Positions 1-12,090 of a stretch of DNA of 64,000 nucleotides are shown here, one piece after another (position 1 is the first letter of the stretch; each line of letters begins with the position of its first letter). The notes beneath the pieces were generated by a model. It was not told where the DNA came from. It ran no database searches and saw only the letters and a list, made by a program, of their open reading frames with translations. The DNA lies in NCBI RefSeq assembly GCF_004210375.1, contig NC_134832.1, positions 155,741,592-155,805,591 on the forward strand. Reading direction: 5' to 3'. Position numbers and translations under genes: made by a program. The stretch is from Tachypleus tridentatus (taxonomy: Eukaryota > Arthropoda > Merostomata > Xiphosura > Limulidae).

Positions 1-1370
1 ATTTAAAGATATGCTAAATACATCTTTTTTTAGTTTATACAAAAAGTAAGAGTTTTGAAAATATCTGATGTTTTGTAATAATAATGTTTCTGTTATCCAA
101 CATACGAAAACAGATAGTTCCGTCTTTTAATAACAGGGTTTTCACGAGCTGTAAAAACACATATACAATATTCTTAAGCCTTAGACGTAAATTTACCCTG
201 CGAAACGAGAAACTACAAACGAGGGCCTAACGATGGTTTTTGACCTTCACTGGTGTGGGTGACGGGAACAACTAAACCAATAAGAACTGAGTTTGTCAAG
301 ACGTTATTTAAGAGATTGATAAATGTACAAGTCAGTTGTAGTTTCCACCCACAATTGCCAACAAGTTTCTACAGGCAATATATCAGCATACAACGAGGTA
401 CTGGACGTCTTAGGTCTACGTTAGCGAACCACGTTCGACGTTATGGATGTCTTGCAGAGCCCGGAAATGTTCAATCAACCGAATTACAGTTTCCACTCGA
501 AAAAAAAACAACAAAAAAACTTAAAACCCCTTTGTAAATAATGCTTGTGGCAGAATAGTATCACGGCTGAAAGTACAAATGTCGATTTAAAACTATACTC
601 TGTAAACAGGGCTCATAGAGTACGCCAGTAACATAAACCCTCTGTATATCAAACTCAATATTTTACTCTTAAATTTATCATATTCTATTTTAGTTACAGA
701 AGTTTCGTTGATGAATTAGGTGCAATAGAGGTTAATAAATTACATGTAGGAAAGATGAGTGAAATAGATACAAGAGTTATAAAATTATAAATGTCTTGAA
801 TTTGAAAATTGCATCTTCCATTATAGAGAAAATTACTTGGTAGCCTTTCCCCACAAATTTTGATGAAATAGTGAAGTATCCGTTTGAATAGGAATAGCAA
901 CATGAATATAATTACCAAGTAATATCGCTGCTCGAATTAACATAACCCTAATTCATATAACTAACAGATATCTTTGGGTTCATCGTTTCTATATTTTACC
1001 CTTAAAATGTAAACATGGACGTATTCCAAGGTTAATGTTAACCTACTATACACATGAATAAGTGATGCAAGGTAACAGATATATATTTATAGTGTTATTG
1101 TAATGAAGAAATCTCTGAATTTAAGAACAAGGGTTAGCACTTAATGGATACAAATCCGTGAAACTCTAGAAATAGTGAGTATTTTTTTAACCTGGTATTT
1201 CAAAAATATGAGTTGGAATGTATAAATAACCATGGATATTACTATATATTTTGAGTCCACTGCCTAGGTTTTGAACTACTCGATTCTGAGAACTATCAAA
1301 TAATACGAACAGTGTACGTAGCTACTGCCTAGAGAAACCACAGAGAGAAGGAAAGTGTTTGGAGAAATTC
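1..1370. other. AT-rich non-coding stretch
   Basis: I see no gene, RNA or obvious repeat here. The sequence is AT-rich with frequent stops in every frame. The longest open stretch (253-537, + strand) starts on GTG, has a lysine-rich low-complexity end and resembles no family I know, so I treat it as chance. Confidence 0.6.
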
Positions 1371-1529
1371 GGCGTTCGATTCCCAGCAGTACAATATATT
1401 GTGTAGCTTTGACTCTCAGCAGTACAATATATTATGTACTTTTCATTCCCAGCAGTACAATATATTATGTACCTTTGATTCCCAGCAGGACAATATATTA
1501 TGAACCTTTGACTCCCAGCAGTACAATAT
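1371..1529 (+). repeat. 33-bp minisatellite, about 4.5 copies
   Basis: Four units start at 1381, 1414, 1447 and 1480, and a partial fifth starts at 1513. Each begins with a CCCAGCAGTACAATAT-like core followed by a variable TTATGTACCTTTGA-like half. Because 33 is a multiple of 3, the + strand frame stays open as an 11-residue repeat (1355-1597), which explains that apparent ORF without a gene. The bases just before the first unit (1372-1385, GCGTTCGATTCCC) resemble a pol III B box, so the array may have grown from the 3' edge of a tRNA-like head. That last point is inference. Confidence 0.85.
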
Positions 1530-1598
1530 GGGACGGAGATTCGAACCCGCGACCCTCAGATTACGAGTCGCACGCCTTAACACGATTGGCCAGTTAAT
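1530..1598 (-). repeat. tRNA-derived SINE head, solitary, inverted
   Basis: Read on the minus strand, this segment matches the tRNA-like head of the SINE at 2394-2668 almost base for base. It has the same D-arm/anticodon-arm string GCGTGCGACTCGTAATCTGA and an intact B box, GGTTCGAATC. The presumptive anticodon is CGT (Thr). It is not a functional tRNA gene: the bases 5' of the D-arm (TATTAAC) do not pair with the 3' end (TCCGTCCC). The conserved SINE tail that should follow is missing, and the 33-bp minisatellite sits in its place. It is best called a truncated or rearranged SINE copy. Confidence 0.75.
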
Positions 1599-2381
1599 AC
1601 TCTAATATCCTAACTGTTTCAGTTGAGATAGAAACAACAGGTCTGTACAAGAGCTCTGAACTCACTCTTTTAGTTTCTGTTGTCCCTAACGTTATCAAAT
1701 TATCAACTGTGCTTATATACAATAGAATCCGATAGACTTATATTTAAAATTTTAACTTTTTTTTTTAAAGCTCGATGTTCTTCAACAACCTTGTTATTTC
1801 AAGTTTCCCAAACTGGTTCTCCACTAAATTTAGTTTAGACAACCTTATGTAATTCTTCAGTTTCCTCTAATTACCTGCTACCAAGTCTATTGAAGTGAAG
1901 TCCGTCTTTAGCTTACAGTTCAATCTTGCTTTGAAAACGGACCTTACAAAAACAAAAACAACACCTATTGTGTTTGTATCCCAAATGGCTTATACCTCTA
2001 TTTCAATCCCGAAACTTCTGGAGAAATTTTTCAAAGCAGAGAGCGTTTCTGACAATCTTCTTCAACAGGATTCTTTCTGATCCAAGTAAACAAAGTGTGC
2101 ATATCTTTTATAATGTCCTGACAAGAAGATTGGAGTTCTAGTTTCTTAATAAAACTTTTATAAAGTAAACTTCTTCACCATCTACTTCTTTTTTCGTTAC
2201 AAACAGCCAAAGGTTCAAGTCTCATAACGACTAGTGATTGGATCTCAGTGAGCTTCCATCTATAGCGCAAACATTATTTATTTTCCCTACTCTTTAAAAC
2301 GAAACATTCTCAATGTTACTCTCTCCAAAGCAACCTTTGCTTCCAGACCATCTTTTTTATATTTCTAGCTGTCATATTTCT
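1599..2381. other. non-coding, no recognisable feature
   Basis: This is AT-rich sequence with T-rich runs (for example 1758-1767). The open stretch at 1895-2080 on the + strand is 61 codons with no family resemblance. Nothing here supports a gene. Confidence 0.55.
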
Positions 2382-2680
2382 TCTTTTAAAAGATGGCCAG
2401 TCATGGCCAAGCGTGTTAAGGCGTGCGACTCGTAATCTGAAGGTCGCGGGTTCGCATCCCCGTCGCGCCAAACATTCTCGCCCTTTCAGCCACGGGGGCG
2501 TTATAATGTTTTGGTCAATCCCACTATTCGTTGGTAAAAGAGTAGCCCTAGAGTTGGCAGTGGGTGGTGATGACTAGCTGCCTTCCCTCTAGTCTTACAC
2601 TGCTAAATTAGGGACGGCTGGCACAGATAGCCCTCGAGTAGCTTTGTGCGAAATTAAAAAACAAACAATCTTCTAAAAGA
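2382..2680 (+). mobile_element. tRNA-derived SINE with target-site duplication
   Basis: The element body is about 2394-2668. The first ~75 bp are tRNA-like: an A-box-like TGGCCAAGCGTG, an anticodon arm with presumptive CGT (Thr), and a B-box region GGGTTCGCATCC in which the usual A is C. A long tail with a conserved feel follows (2471-2650), ending in an A-rich stretch, AAATTAAAAAACAAACAA. Direct repeats flank it: 2382-2393 (TCTTTTAAAAGA) and 2669-2680 (TCTTCTAAAAGA) agree at 11 of 12 bases, as expected of a target-site duplication. SINEs have no genes and are mobilised by LINE enzymes; the LINEs at 55.6-64 kb are possible but unproven partners. From memory, this head and tail belong to a family common in some invertebrates; I do not assign a family name. 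Confidence 0.88.
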
Positions 2681-2888
2681 GCACTCTTCCAGAAATATAT
2701 CTCAAAGCTATGTTCGTGCAAGCGAATTCTGGATTGTATCGTTTGAGTTTGCTCAAAGTCATAACCAAATCCATGATTTTCGAACATAATTACAGCCCAT
2801 AAGTTCCACTCCAACTGTCCCTGAATGACGATTAGCCACACACCCTATAACTTTCACTGCAACTGTTCGTGAACTGCTATAAGCCCAA
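2681..2888. other. left-flank module with a diverged relative right of the satellite
   Basis: There is no gene here. From about 2734 the sequence resembles the DNA right of the satellite (from about 44318). Both start TGTATC, continue with TTTGAG, TCAAA, a CC(C)AT motif and a TTTTC run, and later both have an AGCC...ACTGGAGTTT string (2882-2896 and 44421-44436). The similarity is patchy, so I regard this as a probable old shared repeat rather than a recent duplication. Confidence 0.4.
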
Positions 2889-3071
2889 CTGGAGTTTCAC
2901 TAGTCCTTATTCTATGTTACCATTAATCTAGAGTTTCAATAGTCCTTATTCTATGTTACCAATCTGGAGTTTCAATAGTCCTTATTCTGTTGGTCTTTCT
3001 CTGTGTAAACTATTTGTGGATCATGTCTTCCCAATCTGGAGTTTCAATAGTCCTTATTTTGTGTTACCAAT
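2889..3071 (+). repeat. 36-bp minisatellite, 4 copies, third copy interrupted
   Basis: The unit starts CTGGAGTTTCAATAGTCC and ends TATGTTACCAAT. Copies lie at 2889-2927 (39 bp), 2928-2963, 2964-3035 and 3036-3071. The third copy is normal for 25 bases. Eight bases (ATGTTACC) are then replaced by a 44-bp patch (2989-3032) before the unit resumes with AAT. The patch is duplicated at 3714-3758. Confidence 0.88.
2986..3032 (+). repeat. 47-bp direct duplication, copy 1
   Basis: This is identical by eye to 3712-3758. It lies inside the third unit of the 36-bp minisatellite and replaces part of it, which suggests that this copy is the derived one. Confidence 0.9.
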
Positions 3072-3711
3072 CTATCCACTCAATTGTTTCTTTATTTAAG
3101 TTTTATTTAAACAAGTCTTAGTTATTCCACAATTAAAGTTGTTAAAAAAGAAACAGAAACTCACTTGTTAGAAAAGAAATCTTATGATAATGATTAAATC
3201 CTCGTTATAAATCTCTCCTAAATTGAGTTTTTGTTTTATTTTAAATGATAGGACTTTAATAGAGAACCGAACAAACAATATTTTCATAACTATGTAGATA
3301 TTTTTCATCTAACAACCGATCCTAACATTAGTCATTTCAAGTCGCATCATATCATTTTGTTTTTTCGAACTGTTTGTCATGTGTGTGATTACATACTTTG
3401 TTTCACACCAGACTCTTTGGTGCTCTCCAGTTTAAATTACTTGCCATATAAATAAATAATAATTTTCCTAGAGAAATTTTAATCTTTTTTTTCTTTCTTT
3501 TCCACACATTACATAAATGTTAGATTACCGCTTGTGTAAATTATTAAATACGAACATACCAGTGTAAGGATACCACAGTTGTATGGTGAATCAAATATCT
3601 CTTATTGATCACTATATATTACACAATTTATTCTGCATGCTACATTATTACCAATATAGCAAATAAAGTTTAGCTCTGCACTTTTTATGTTGTCCATTAC
3701 AAATAGACTAA
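3072..3711. other. AT-rich non-coding stretch
   Basis: No gene, RNA or repeat is visible. A/T runs and stops occur in all frames. Confidence 0.55.
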
Positions 3712-3758
3712 TCTGTTGGTCTTTCTCTGTGTAAACTATTTGTGGATCATGTCTTCCC
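3712..3758 (+). repeat. 47-bp direct duplication, copy 2 (likely source)
   Basis: This is the second copy of the segment at 2986-3032. Here it sits in unremarkable sequence and interrupts no other repeat, so it is the more likely donor. The short open frame at 3716-3958 runs through it and into the first satellite monomer; it has no family resemblance and is not called a gene. Confidence 0.85.
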
Positions 3759-3934
3759 TCACTATGTATCTCGGAACGTCAATAGAAATGTTAATACTCA
3801 TACCAGCCGTTCTGAGATACATTTTTATTTCAAGTGGGTTTCTCGTCATCAAGAATTACTCCCCTCATTATATCCAACTATGGTTTCAAATTAGTTTGAA
3901 TCTGTTGTCTGAACATCGTAACTGTCAAAACAGT
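3759..3934. other. unique DNA up to the satellite, ending in a small inverted repeat
   Basis: No gene is seen. The last 14 bases form a perfect inverted repeat, ACTGT-CAAA-ACAGT (3921-3934), directly touching the first satellite monomer at 3935. Confidence 0.6.
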
Positions 3935-6900
3935 CATAACGTTTCACCACTTTTGTAAATAGAGCATTTATCATAGTATATTTTACTCAACTTGCTTTAC
4001 TGTAACGTTTCACCACTGTACACTTTTGTAAATCGAGCATTTTTCATAGTATATTTTACTCATCGTGCTTTACTATAACGTTTCACCACTGTACACTTTT
4101 GTAAATCGAGCATTTTAATAGTATATTTTACTCATCTTGCTTTACTATAACGTTTCACCACTGTACACTTTTGTAAATGGAGCATTTTTCATAGTATATT
4201 TTACTCATCGTGCTTTACTATAACGTTTCACCACTGTACACATTTGTAAATCGAGCATTTTTCATAGTATATTTTACTCATCTTGCTTTACTATAACGTT
4301 TCACCACTGTACACTTTGTAAATCGAGCATTTTTCATAGTATATTTTACTCATCTTGCTTTACTATAACGTTTCACCACTGTACACTTTTGTAAATTGAG
4401 CATTTTTCATAGTATATTTTACTCATCTTGCTTTACTATAACGTTTCACCACTGTACACTTTTGTAAATTGAGCATTTTTCATAGTATATTTTACTCATC
4501 TTGCTTTACTATAACGTTTCACCACTGTACACTTTTGTAAATCGAGCATTTTTCATAGTATATTTTACTCATCGTGTTTTACTATAACGTTTCACCACTG
4601 TACACTTTTGTAAATCGAGCATTTTTCATAGTATATTTTACTCATCTTGCTTTACTATAACGTTTCACCACTGTACACTTTTGTAAATCGAGCATTTTTC
4701 ATAGTATATTTTACTCATCTTGCTTTACTATAACGTTTCACCACTGTACACTTTTGTAAATCGAGCATTTTTCATAGTATATTTTACTCATCTTGCTTTA
4801 CTATAACGTTTCACCACTGTACACTTTGTAAATCGAGCATTTTTCATAGTATATTTTACTCATCTTGCTTTACTATAACGTTTCACCACTGTACACTTTT
4901 GTAAATCGAGCATTTTTCATAGTATATTTTACTCATCTTGGTTTACTATAACGTTTCACCACTGTACACTTTTGTAAATCGAGCATTTTTCATAGTATAT
5001 TTTACTCATCTTGTTTTACTATAACGTTTCACCACTGTACACTTTTGTAAATCGAGCATTTTTCATAGTATATTTTACTCATCTTGCTTTACTATAACGT
5101 TTCACCACTGTACACTTTTGTAAATCGAGCATTTTTCATAGTATATTTTACTCATCTTGGTTTACTATAACGTTTCACCACTGTACACTTTGTAAATCGA
5201 GCATTTTTCATAGTATATTTTACTCATCTTGCTTTACTATAACGTTTCACCACTGTACACTTTTGTAAATCGAGCATTTTTCATAGTATATTTTATTCAT
5301 CTTGGTTTACTATAACGTTTCACCACTGTACACTTTTGTAAATCGAGCATTTTTCATAGTATATTTTACTCATCTTGTTTTACTATAACGTTTCACCACT
5401 GTACACTTTTGTAAATCGAGCATTTTTCATAGTATATTTTACTCATCTTGTTTTACTATAACGTTTCACCACTGTACACTTTTGTAAATCGAGCATTTTT
5501 CATAGTATATTTTACTCATCTTGTTTTACTATAACGTTTCACCACTGTACACTTTTGTAAATCGAGCATTTTTCATAGTATATTTTACTCATCTTGCTTT
5601 ACTATAACGTTTCACCACTGTACACTTTTGTAAATCGAGCATTTTTCATAGTATATTTTACTCATCTTGTTTTACTATAACGTTTCACCACTGTACACTT
5701 TTGTAAATCGAGCATTTTCATAGTATATTTTTCTCATCTTGTTTTACTATAACGTTTCACTACTGTACACTTTTGTAAATCGAGCATTTTTCATAGTATA
5801 TTTTACTCATCTTGTTTTACTATAACGTTTCACCACTGTACACTTTTGTAAATCGAGCATTTTTCATAGTATATTTTACTCATCTTGTTTTACTATAACG
5901 TTTCACCACTGTACACTTTTGTAAATCGAGCATTTTTCATAGTATATTTTACTCATCTTGTTTTACTATAACGTTTCACCACTGTACACTTTTGTAAATC
6001 GAGCATTTTTCATAGTATATTTTACTCATCTTGCTTTACTATAACGTTTCACCACTGTACACTTTTGTAAATCGAGCATTTTCATAGTATATTTTACTCA
6101 TCTTGTTTTACTATAACGTTTCACCACTGTACACTTTTGTAAATCGAGCATTTTTCATAGTATATTTTACTCATCTTGTTTTACTATAACGTTTCACCAC
6201 TGTACACTTTTGTAAATCGAGCATTTTTCATAGTATATTTTACTCATCTTGGTTTACTATAACGTTTGACCACTGTACACTTTGTAAATCGAGCATTTTT
6301 CATAGTATATTTTACTCATCTTGTTTTACTATAACGTTTCACCACTGTACACTTTTGTAAATCGAGCATTTTTCATAGTATATTTTACTCATCTTGTTTT
6401 ACTATAACGTTTCACCACTGTACACTTTTGTAAATCGAGCATTTTTCATAGTATATTTTACTCATCTTGTTTTACTATAACGTTTCACCACTGTACACTT
6501 TTGTAAATCGAGCATTTTTCATAGTATATTTTACTCATCTTGTTTTACTATAACGTTTCACCACTGTACACTTTTGTAAATCGAGCATTTTTCATAGTAT
6601 ATTTTACTCATCTTGTTTTACTATAACGTTTCACCACTGTACACTTTTGTAAATCGAGCATTTTTCATAGTATATTTTACTCATCTTGTTTTACTATAAC
6701 GTTTCACCACTGTACACTTTTGTAAATCGAGCATTTTTCATAGTATATTTTACTCATCTTGTTTTACTATAACGTTTCACCACTGTACACTTTTGTAAAT
6801 CGAGCATTTTTCATAGTATATTTTACTCATCTTGTTTTACTATAACGTTTCACCACTGTACACTTTTGTAAATCGAGCATTTTTCATAGTATATTTTACT

Positions 6901-9900
6901 CATCTTGTTTTACTATAACGTTTCACCACTGTACACTTTTGTAAATCGAGCATTTTTCATAGTATATTTTACTCATCTTGTTTTACTATAACGTTTCACC
7001 ACTGTACACTTTTGTAAATCGAGCATTTTTCATAGTATATTTTACTCATCTTGCTTTACTATAACGTTTCACCACTGTACACTTTTGTAAATCGAGCATT
7101 TTTCATAGTATATTTTACTCATCTTGCTTTACTATAACGTTTCACCACTGTACACTTTTGTAAATCGAGCATTTTTCATAGTATATTTTACTCATCTTGT
7201 TTTACTATAACGTTTCACCACTGTACACTTTTGTAAATCGAGCATTTTTCATAGTATATTTTACTCATCTTGTTTTACTATAACGTTTCACCACTGTACA
7301 CTTTTGTAAATCGAGCATTTTTCATAGTATATTTTACTCATCTTGTTTTACTATAACGTTTCACCACTGTACACTTTTGTAAATCGAGCATTTTTCATAG
7401 TATATTTTACTCATCTTGCTTTACTATAACGTTTCACCACTGTACACTTTTGTAAATCGAGCATTTTTCATAGTATATTTTACTCATCTTGGTTTACTAT
7501 AACGTTTGACCACTGTACACTTTGTAAATCGAGCATTTTTCATAGTATATTTTACTCATCTTGTTTTACTATAACGTTTCACCACTGTACACTTTTGTAA
7601 ATCGAGCATTTTTCATAGTATATTTTACTCATCTTGTTTTACTATAACGTTTCACCACTGTACACTTTTGTAAATCGAGCATTTTTCATAGTATATTTTA
7701 CTCATCTTGTTTTACTATAACGTTTCACCACTGTACACTTTTGTAAATCGAGCATTTTTCATAGTATATTTTACTCATCTTGTTTTACTATAACGTTTCA
7801 CCACTGTACACTTTTGTAAATCGAGCATTTTTCATAGTATATTTTACTCATCTTGTTTTACTATAACGTTTCACCACTGTACACTTTTGTAAATCGAGCA
7901 TTTTTCATAGTATATTTTACTCATCTTGTTTTACTATAACGTTTCACCACTGTACACTTTTGTAAATCGAGCATTTTTCATAGTATATTTTACTCATCTT
8001 GTTTTACTATAACGTTTCACCACTGTACACTTTTGTAAATCGAGCATTTTTCATAGTATATTTTACTCATCTTGTTTTACTATAACGTTTCACCACTGTA
8101 CACTTTTGTAAATCGAGCATTTTTCATAGTATATTTTACTCATCTTGTTTTACTATAACGTTTCACCACTGTACACTTTTGTAAATCGAGCATTTTTCAT
8201 AGTATATTTTACTCATCTTGTTTTACTATAACGTTTCACCACTGTACACTTTTGTAAATCGAGCATTTTTCATAGTATATTTTACTCATCTTGTTTTACT
8301 ATAACGTTTCACCACTGTACACTTTTGTAAATCGAGCATTTTTCATAGTATATTTTACTCATCTTGTTTTACTATAACGTTTCACCACTGTACACTTTTG
8401 TAAATCGAGCATTTTTCATAGTATATTTTACTCATCTTGTTTTACTATAACGTTTCACCACTGTACACTTTTGTAAATCGAGCATTTTTCATAGTATATT
8501 TTACTCATCTTGTTTTACTATAACGTTTCACCACTGTACACTTTTGTAAATCGAGCATTTTTCATAGTATATTTTACTCATCTTGTTTTACTATAACGTT
8601 TCACCACTGTACACTTTTGTAAATCGAGCATTTTTCATAGTATATTTTACTCATCTTGCTTTACTATAACGTTTCACCACTGTACACTTTTGTAAATCGA
8701 GCATTTTTCATAGTATATTTTACTCATCTTGCTTTACTATAACGTTTCACCACTGTACACTTTTGTAAATCGAGCATTTTTCATAGTATATTTTACTCAT
8801 CTTGCTTTACTATAACGTTTCACCACTGTACACTTTTGTAAATCGAGCATTTTTCATAGTATATTTTACTCATCTTGTTTTACTATAACGTTTCACCACT
8901 GTACACTTTTGTAAATCGAGCATTTTTCATAGTATATTTTACTCATCTTGCTTTACTATAACGTTTCACCACTGTACACTTTTGTAAATCGAGCATTTTT
9001 CATAGTATATTTTACTCATCTTGGTTTACTATAACGTTTGACCACTGTACACTTTGTAAATCGAGCATTTTTCATAGTATATTTTACTCATCTTGCTTTA
9101 CTATAACGTTTCACCACTGTACACTTTTGTAAATCGAGCATTTTTCATAGTATATTTTACTCATCTTGGTTTACTATAACGTTTCACCACTGTACACTTT
9201 TGTAAATCGAGCATTTTTCATAGTATATTTTACTCATCTTGTTTTACTATAACGTTTCACCACTGTACACTTTTGTAAATCGAGCATTTTTATAGTATAT
9301 TTTACTCATCTTGTTTTACTATAACGTTTCACCACTGTACACTTTTGTAAATCGAGCATTTTTCATAGTATATTTTACTCATCTTGCTTTACTATAACGT
9401 TTCACCACTGTACACTTTTGTAAATCGAGCATTTTTCATAGTATATTTTACTCATCTTGTTTTACTATAACGTTTCACCACTGTACACTTTTGTAAATCG
9501 AGCATTTTTCATAGTATATTTTACTCATCTTGTTTTATAACGTTTCACCACTGTACACTTTTGTAAATCGAGCATTTTTCATAGTATATTTTACTCATCT
9601 TGTTTTACTATAACGTTTCACCACTGTACATTTTGTAAATCGAGCATTTTTCATAGTATATTTTACTCATCTTGTTTTACTATAACGTTTCACCACTGTA
9701 CACTTTTGTAAATCGAGCATTTTTCATAGTATATTTTACTCATCTTGTTTTACTATAACGTTTCACCACTGTACACTTTTGTAAATCGAGCATTTTTCAT
9801 AGTATATTTTACTCATCTTGTTTTACTATAACGTTTCACCACTGTACACTTTTGTAAATCGAGCATTTTTCATAGTATATTTTACTCATCTTGTTTTACT

Positions 9901-12090
9901 ATAACGTTTCACCACTGTACACTTTTGTAAATCGAGCATTTTTCATAGTATATTTTACTCATCTTGTTTTACTATAACGTTTCACCACTGTACACTTTTG
10001 TAAATCGAGCATTTTTCATAGTATATTTTACTCATCTTGTTTTACTATAACGTTTCACCACTGTACACTTTTGTAAATCGAGCATTTTTCATAGTATATT
10101 TTACTCATCTTGTTTTACTATAACGTTTCACCACTGTACACTTTTGTAAATCGAGCATTTTTCATAGTATATTTTACTCATCTTGTTTTACTATAACGTT
10201 TCACCACTGTACACTTTTGTAAATCGAGCATTTTTCATAGTATATTTTACTCATCTTGTTTTACTATAACGTTTCACCACTGTACACTTTTGTAAATCGA
10301 GCATTTTTCATAGTATATTTTACTCATCTTGTTTTACTATAACGTTTCACCACTGTACACTTTTGTAAATCGAGCATTTTTCATAGTATATTTTACTCAT
10401 CTTGTTTTACTATAACGTTTCACCACTGTACACTTTTGTAAATCGAGCATTTTTCATAGTATATTTTACTCATCTTGTTTTACTATAACGTTTCACCACT
10501 GTACACTTTTGTAAATCGAGCATTTTTCATAGTATATTTTACTCATCTTGCTTTACTATAACGTTTCACCACTGTACACTTTTGTAAATCGAGCATTTTT
10601 CATAGTATATTTTACTCATCTTGTTTTACTATAACGTTTCACCACTGTACACTTTTGTAAATCGAGCATTTTTCATAGTATATTTTACTCATCTTGTTTT
10701 ACTATAACGTTTCACCACTGTACACTTTTGTAAATCGAGCATTTTTCATAGTATATTTTACTCATCTTGCTTTACTATAACGTTTCACCACTGTACACTT
10801 TTGTAAATCGAGCATTTTTCATAGTATATTTTACTCATCTTGGTTTACTATAACGTTTGACCACTGTACACTTTGTAAATCGAGCATTTTTCATAGTATA
10901 TTTTACTCATCTTGCTTTACTATAACGTTTCACCACTGTACACTTTTGTAAATCGAGCATTTTTCATAGTATATTTTATTCATCTTGTTTTACTATAACG
11001 TTTCACCACTGTACACTTTTGTAAATCGAGCATTTTTCATAGTATATTTTACTCATCTTGTTTTACTTAACGTTTATAACGTTTCACCACTGTACACTTT
11101 TGTAAATCGAGCATTTTTCATAGTATATTTTACTCATCTTGTTTTACTATAACGTTTCACCACTGTACACTTTTGTAAATCGAGCATTTTTCATAGTATA
11201 TTTTACTCATCTTGTTTTACTATAACGTTTCACCACTGTACACTTTTGTAAATCGAGCATTTTTCATAGTATATTTTACTCATCTTGTTTTACTATAACG
11301 TTTCACCACTGTACACTTTTGTAAATCGAGCATTTTTCATAGTATATTTTACTCATCTTGTTTTACTATAACGTTTCACCACTGTACACTTTTGTAAATC
11401 GAGCATTTTTCATAGTATATTTTACTCATCTTGTTTTACTATAACGTTTCACCACTGTACACTTTTGTAAATCGAGCATTTTTCATAGTATATTTTACTC
11501 ATCTTGTTTTACTATAACGTTTCACCACTGTACACTTTTGTAAATCGAGCATTTTTCATAGTATATTTTACTCATCTTGTTTTACTATAACGTTTCACCA
11601 CTGTACACTTTTGTAAATCGAGCATTTTTCATAGTATATTTTACTCATCTTGTTTTACTATAACGTTTCACCACTGTACACTTTTGTAAATCGAGCATTT
11701 TTCATAGTATATTTTACTCATCTTGTTTTACTATAACGTTTCACCACTGTACACTTTTGTAAATCGAGCATTTTTCATAGTATATTTTACTCATCTTGTT
11801 TTACTATAACGTTTCACCACTGTACACTTTTGTAAATCGAGCATTTTTCATAGTATATTTTACTCATCTTGTTTTACTATAACGTTTCACCACTGTACAC
11901 TTTTGTAAATCGAGCATTTTTCATAGTATATTTTACTCATCTTGTTTTACTATAACGTTTCACCACTGTACACTTTTGTAAATCGAGCATTTTTCATAGT
12001 ATATTTTACTCATCTTGTTTTACTATAACGTTTCACCACTGTACACTTTTGTAAATCGAGCATTTTTCATAGTATATTTTACTCATCTTG
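3935..12090 (+). repeat. satellite left arm: mixed monomer types
   Basis: Units here alternate between C-, T- and G-type at the TTG(N)TTTAC position. C-type dominates at the outer edge (to about 5.1 kb) and T-type towards the core. A marker haplotype recurs: a G-type unit with GTTTGACC followed by the one-T deletion, preceded by a C-type unit. It occurs at 6264, 7504, 9036 and 10855. Edge-only variants include CATCGTG at 4071, 4206 and 4570, and AAATTGAGC near 4396 and 4469. A small internal duplication lies near 11065-11090. Confidence 0.85.

Noticed and set aside
253..537. 94-codon open frame with a basic tail
   Set aside because: It starts on GTG, has no recognisable domain, and lies in AT-rich DNA with a poly-A-driven lysine end; chance is the simplest explanation.
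2394..2470. Functional tRNA-Thr(CGT) gene
   Set aside because: The acceptor stem does not pair, the B box is mutated, and a SINE tail with poly-A and target-site duplication follows.
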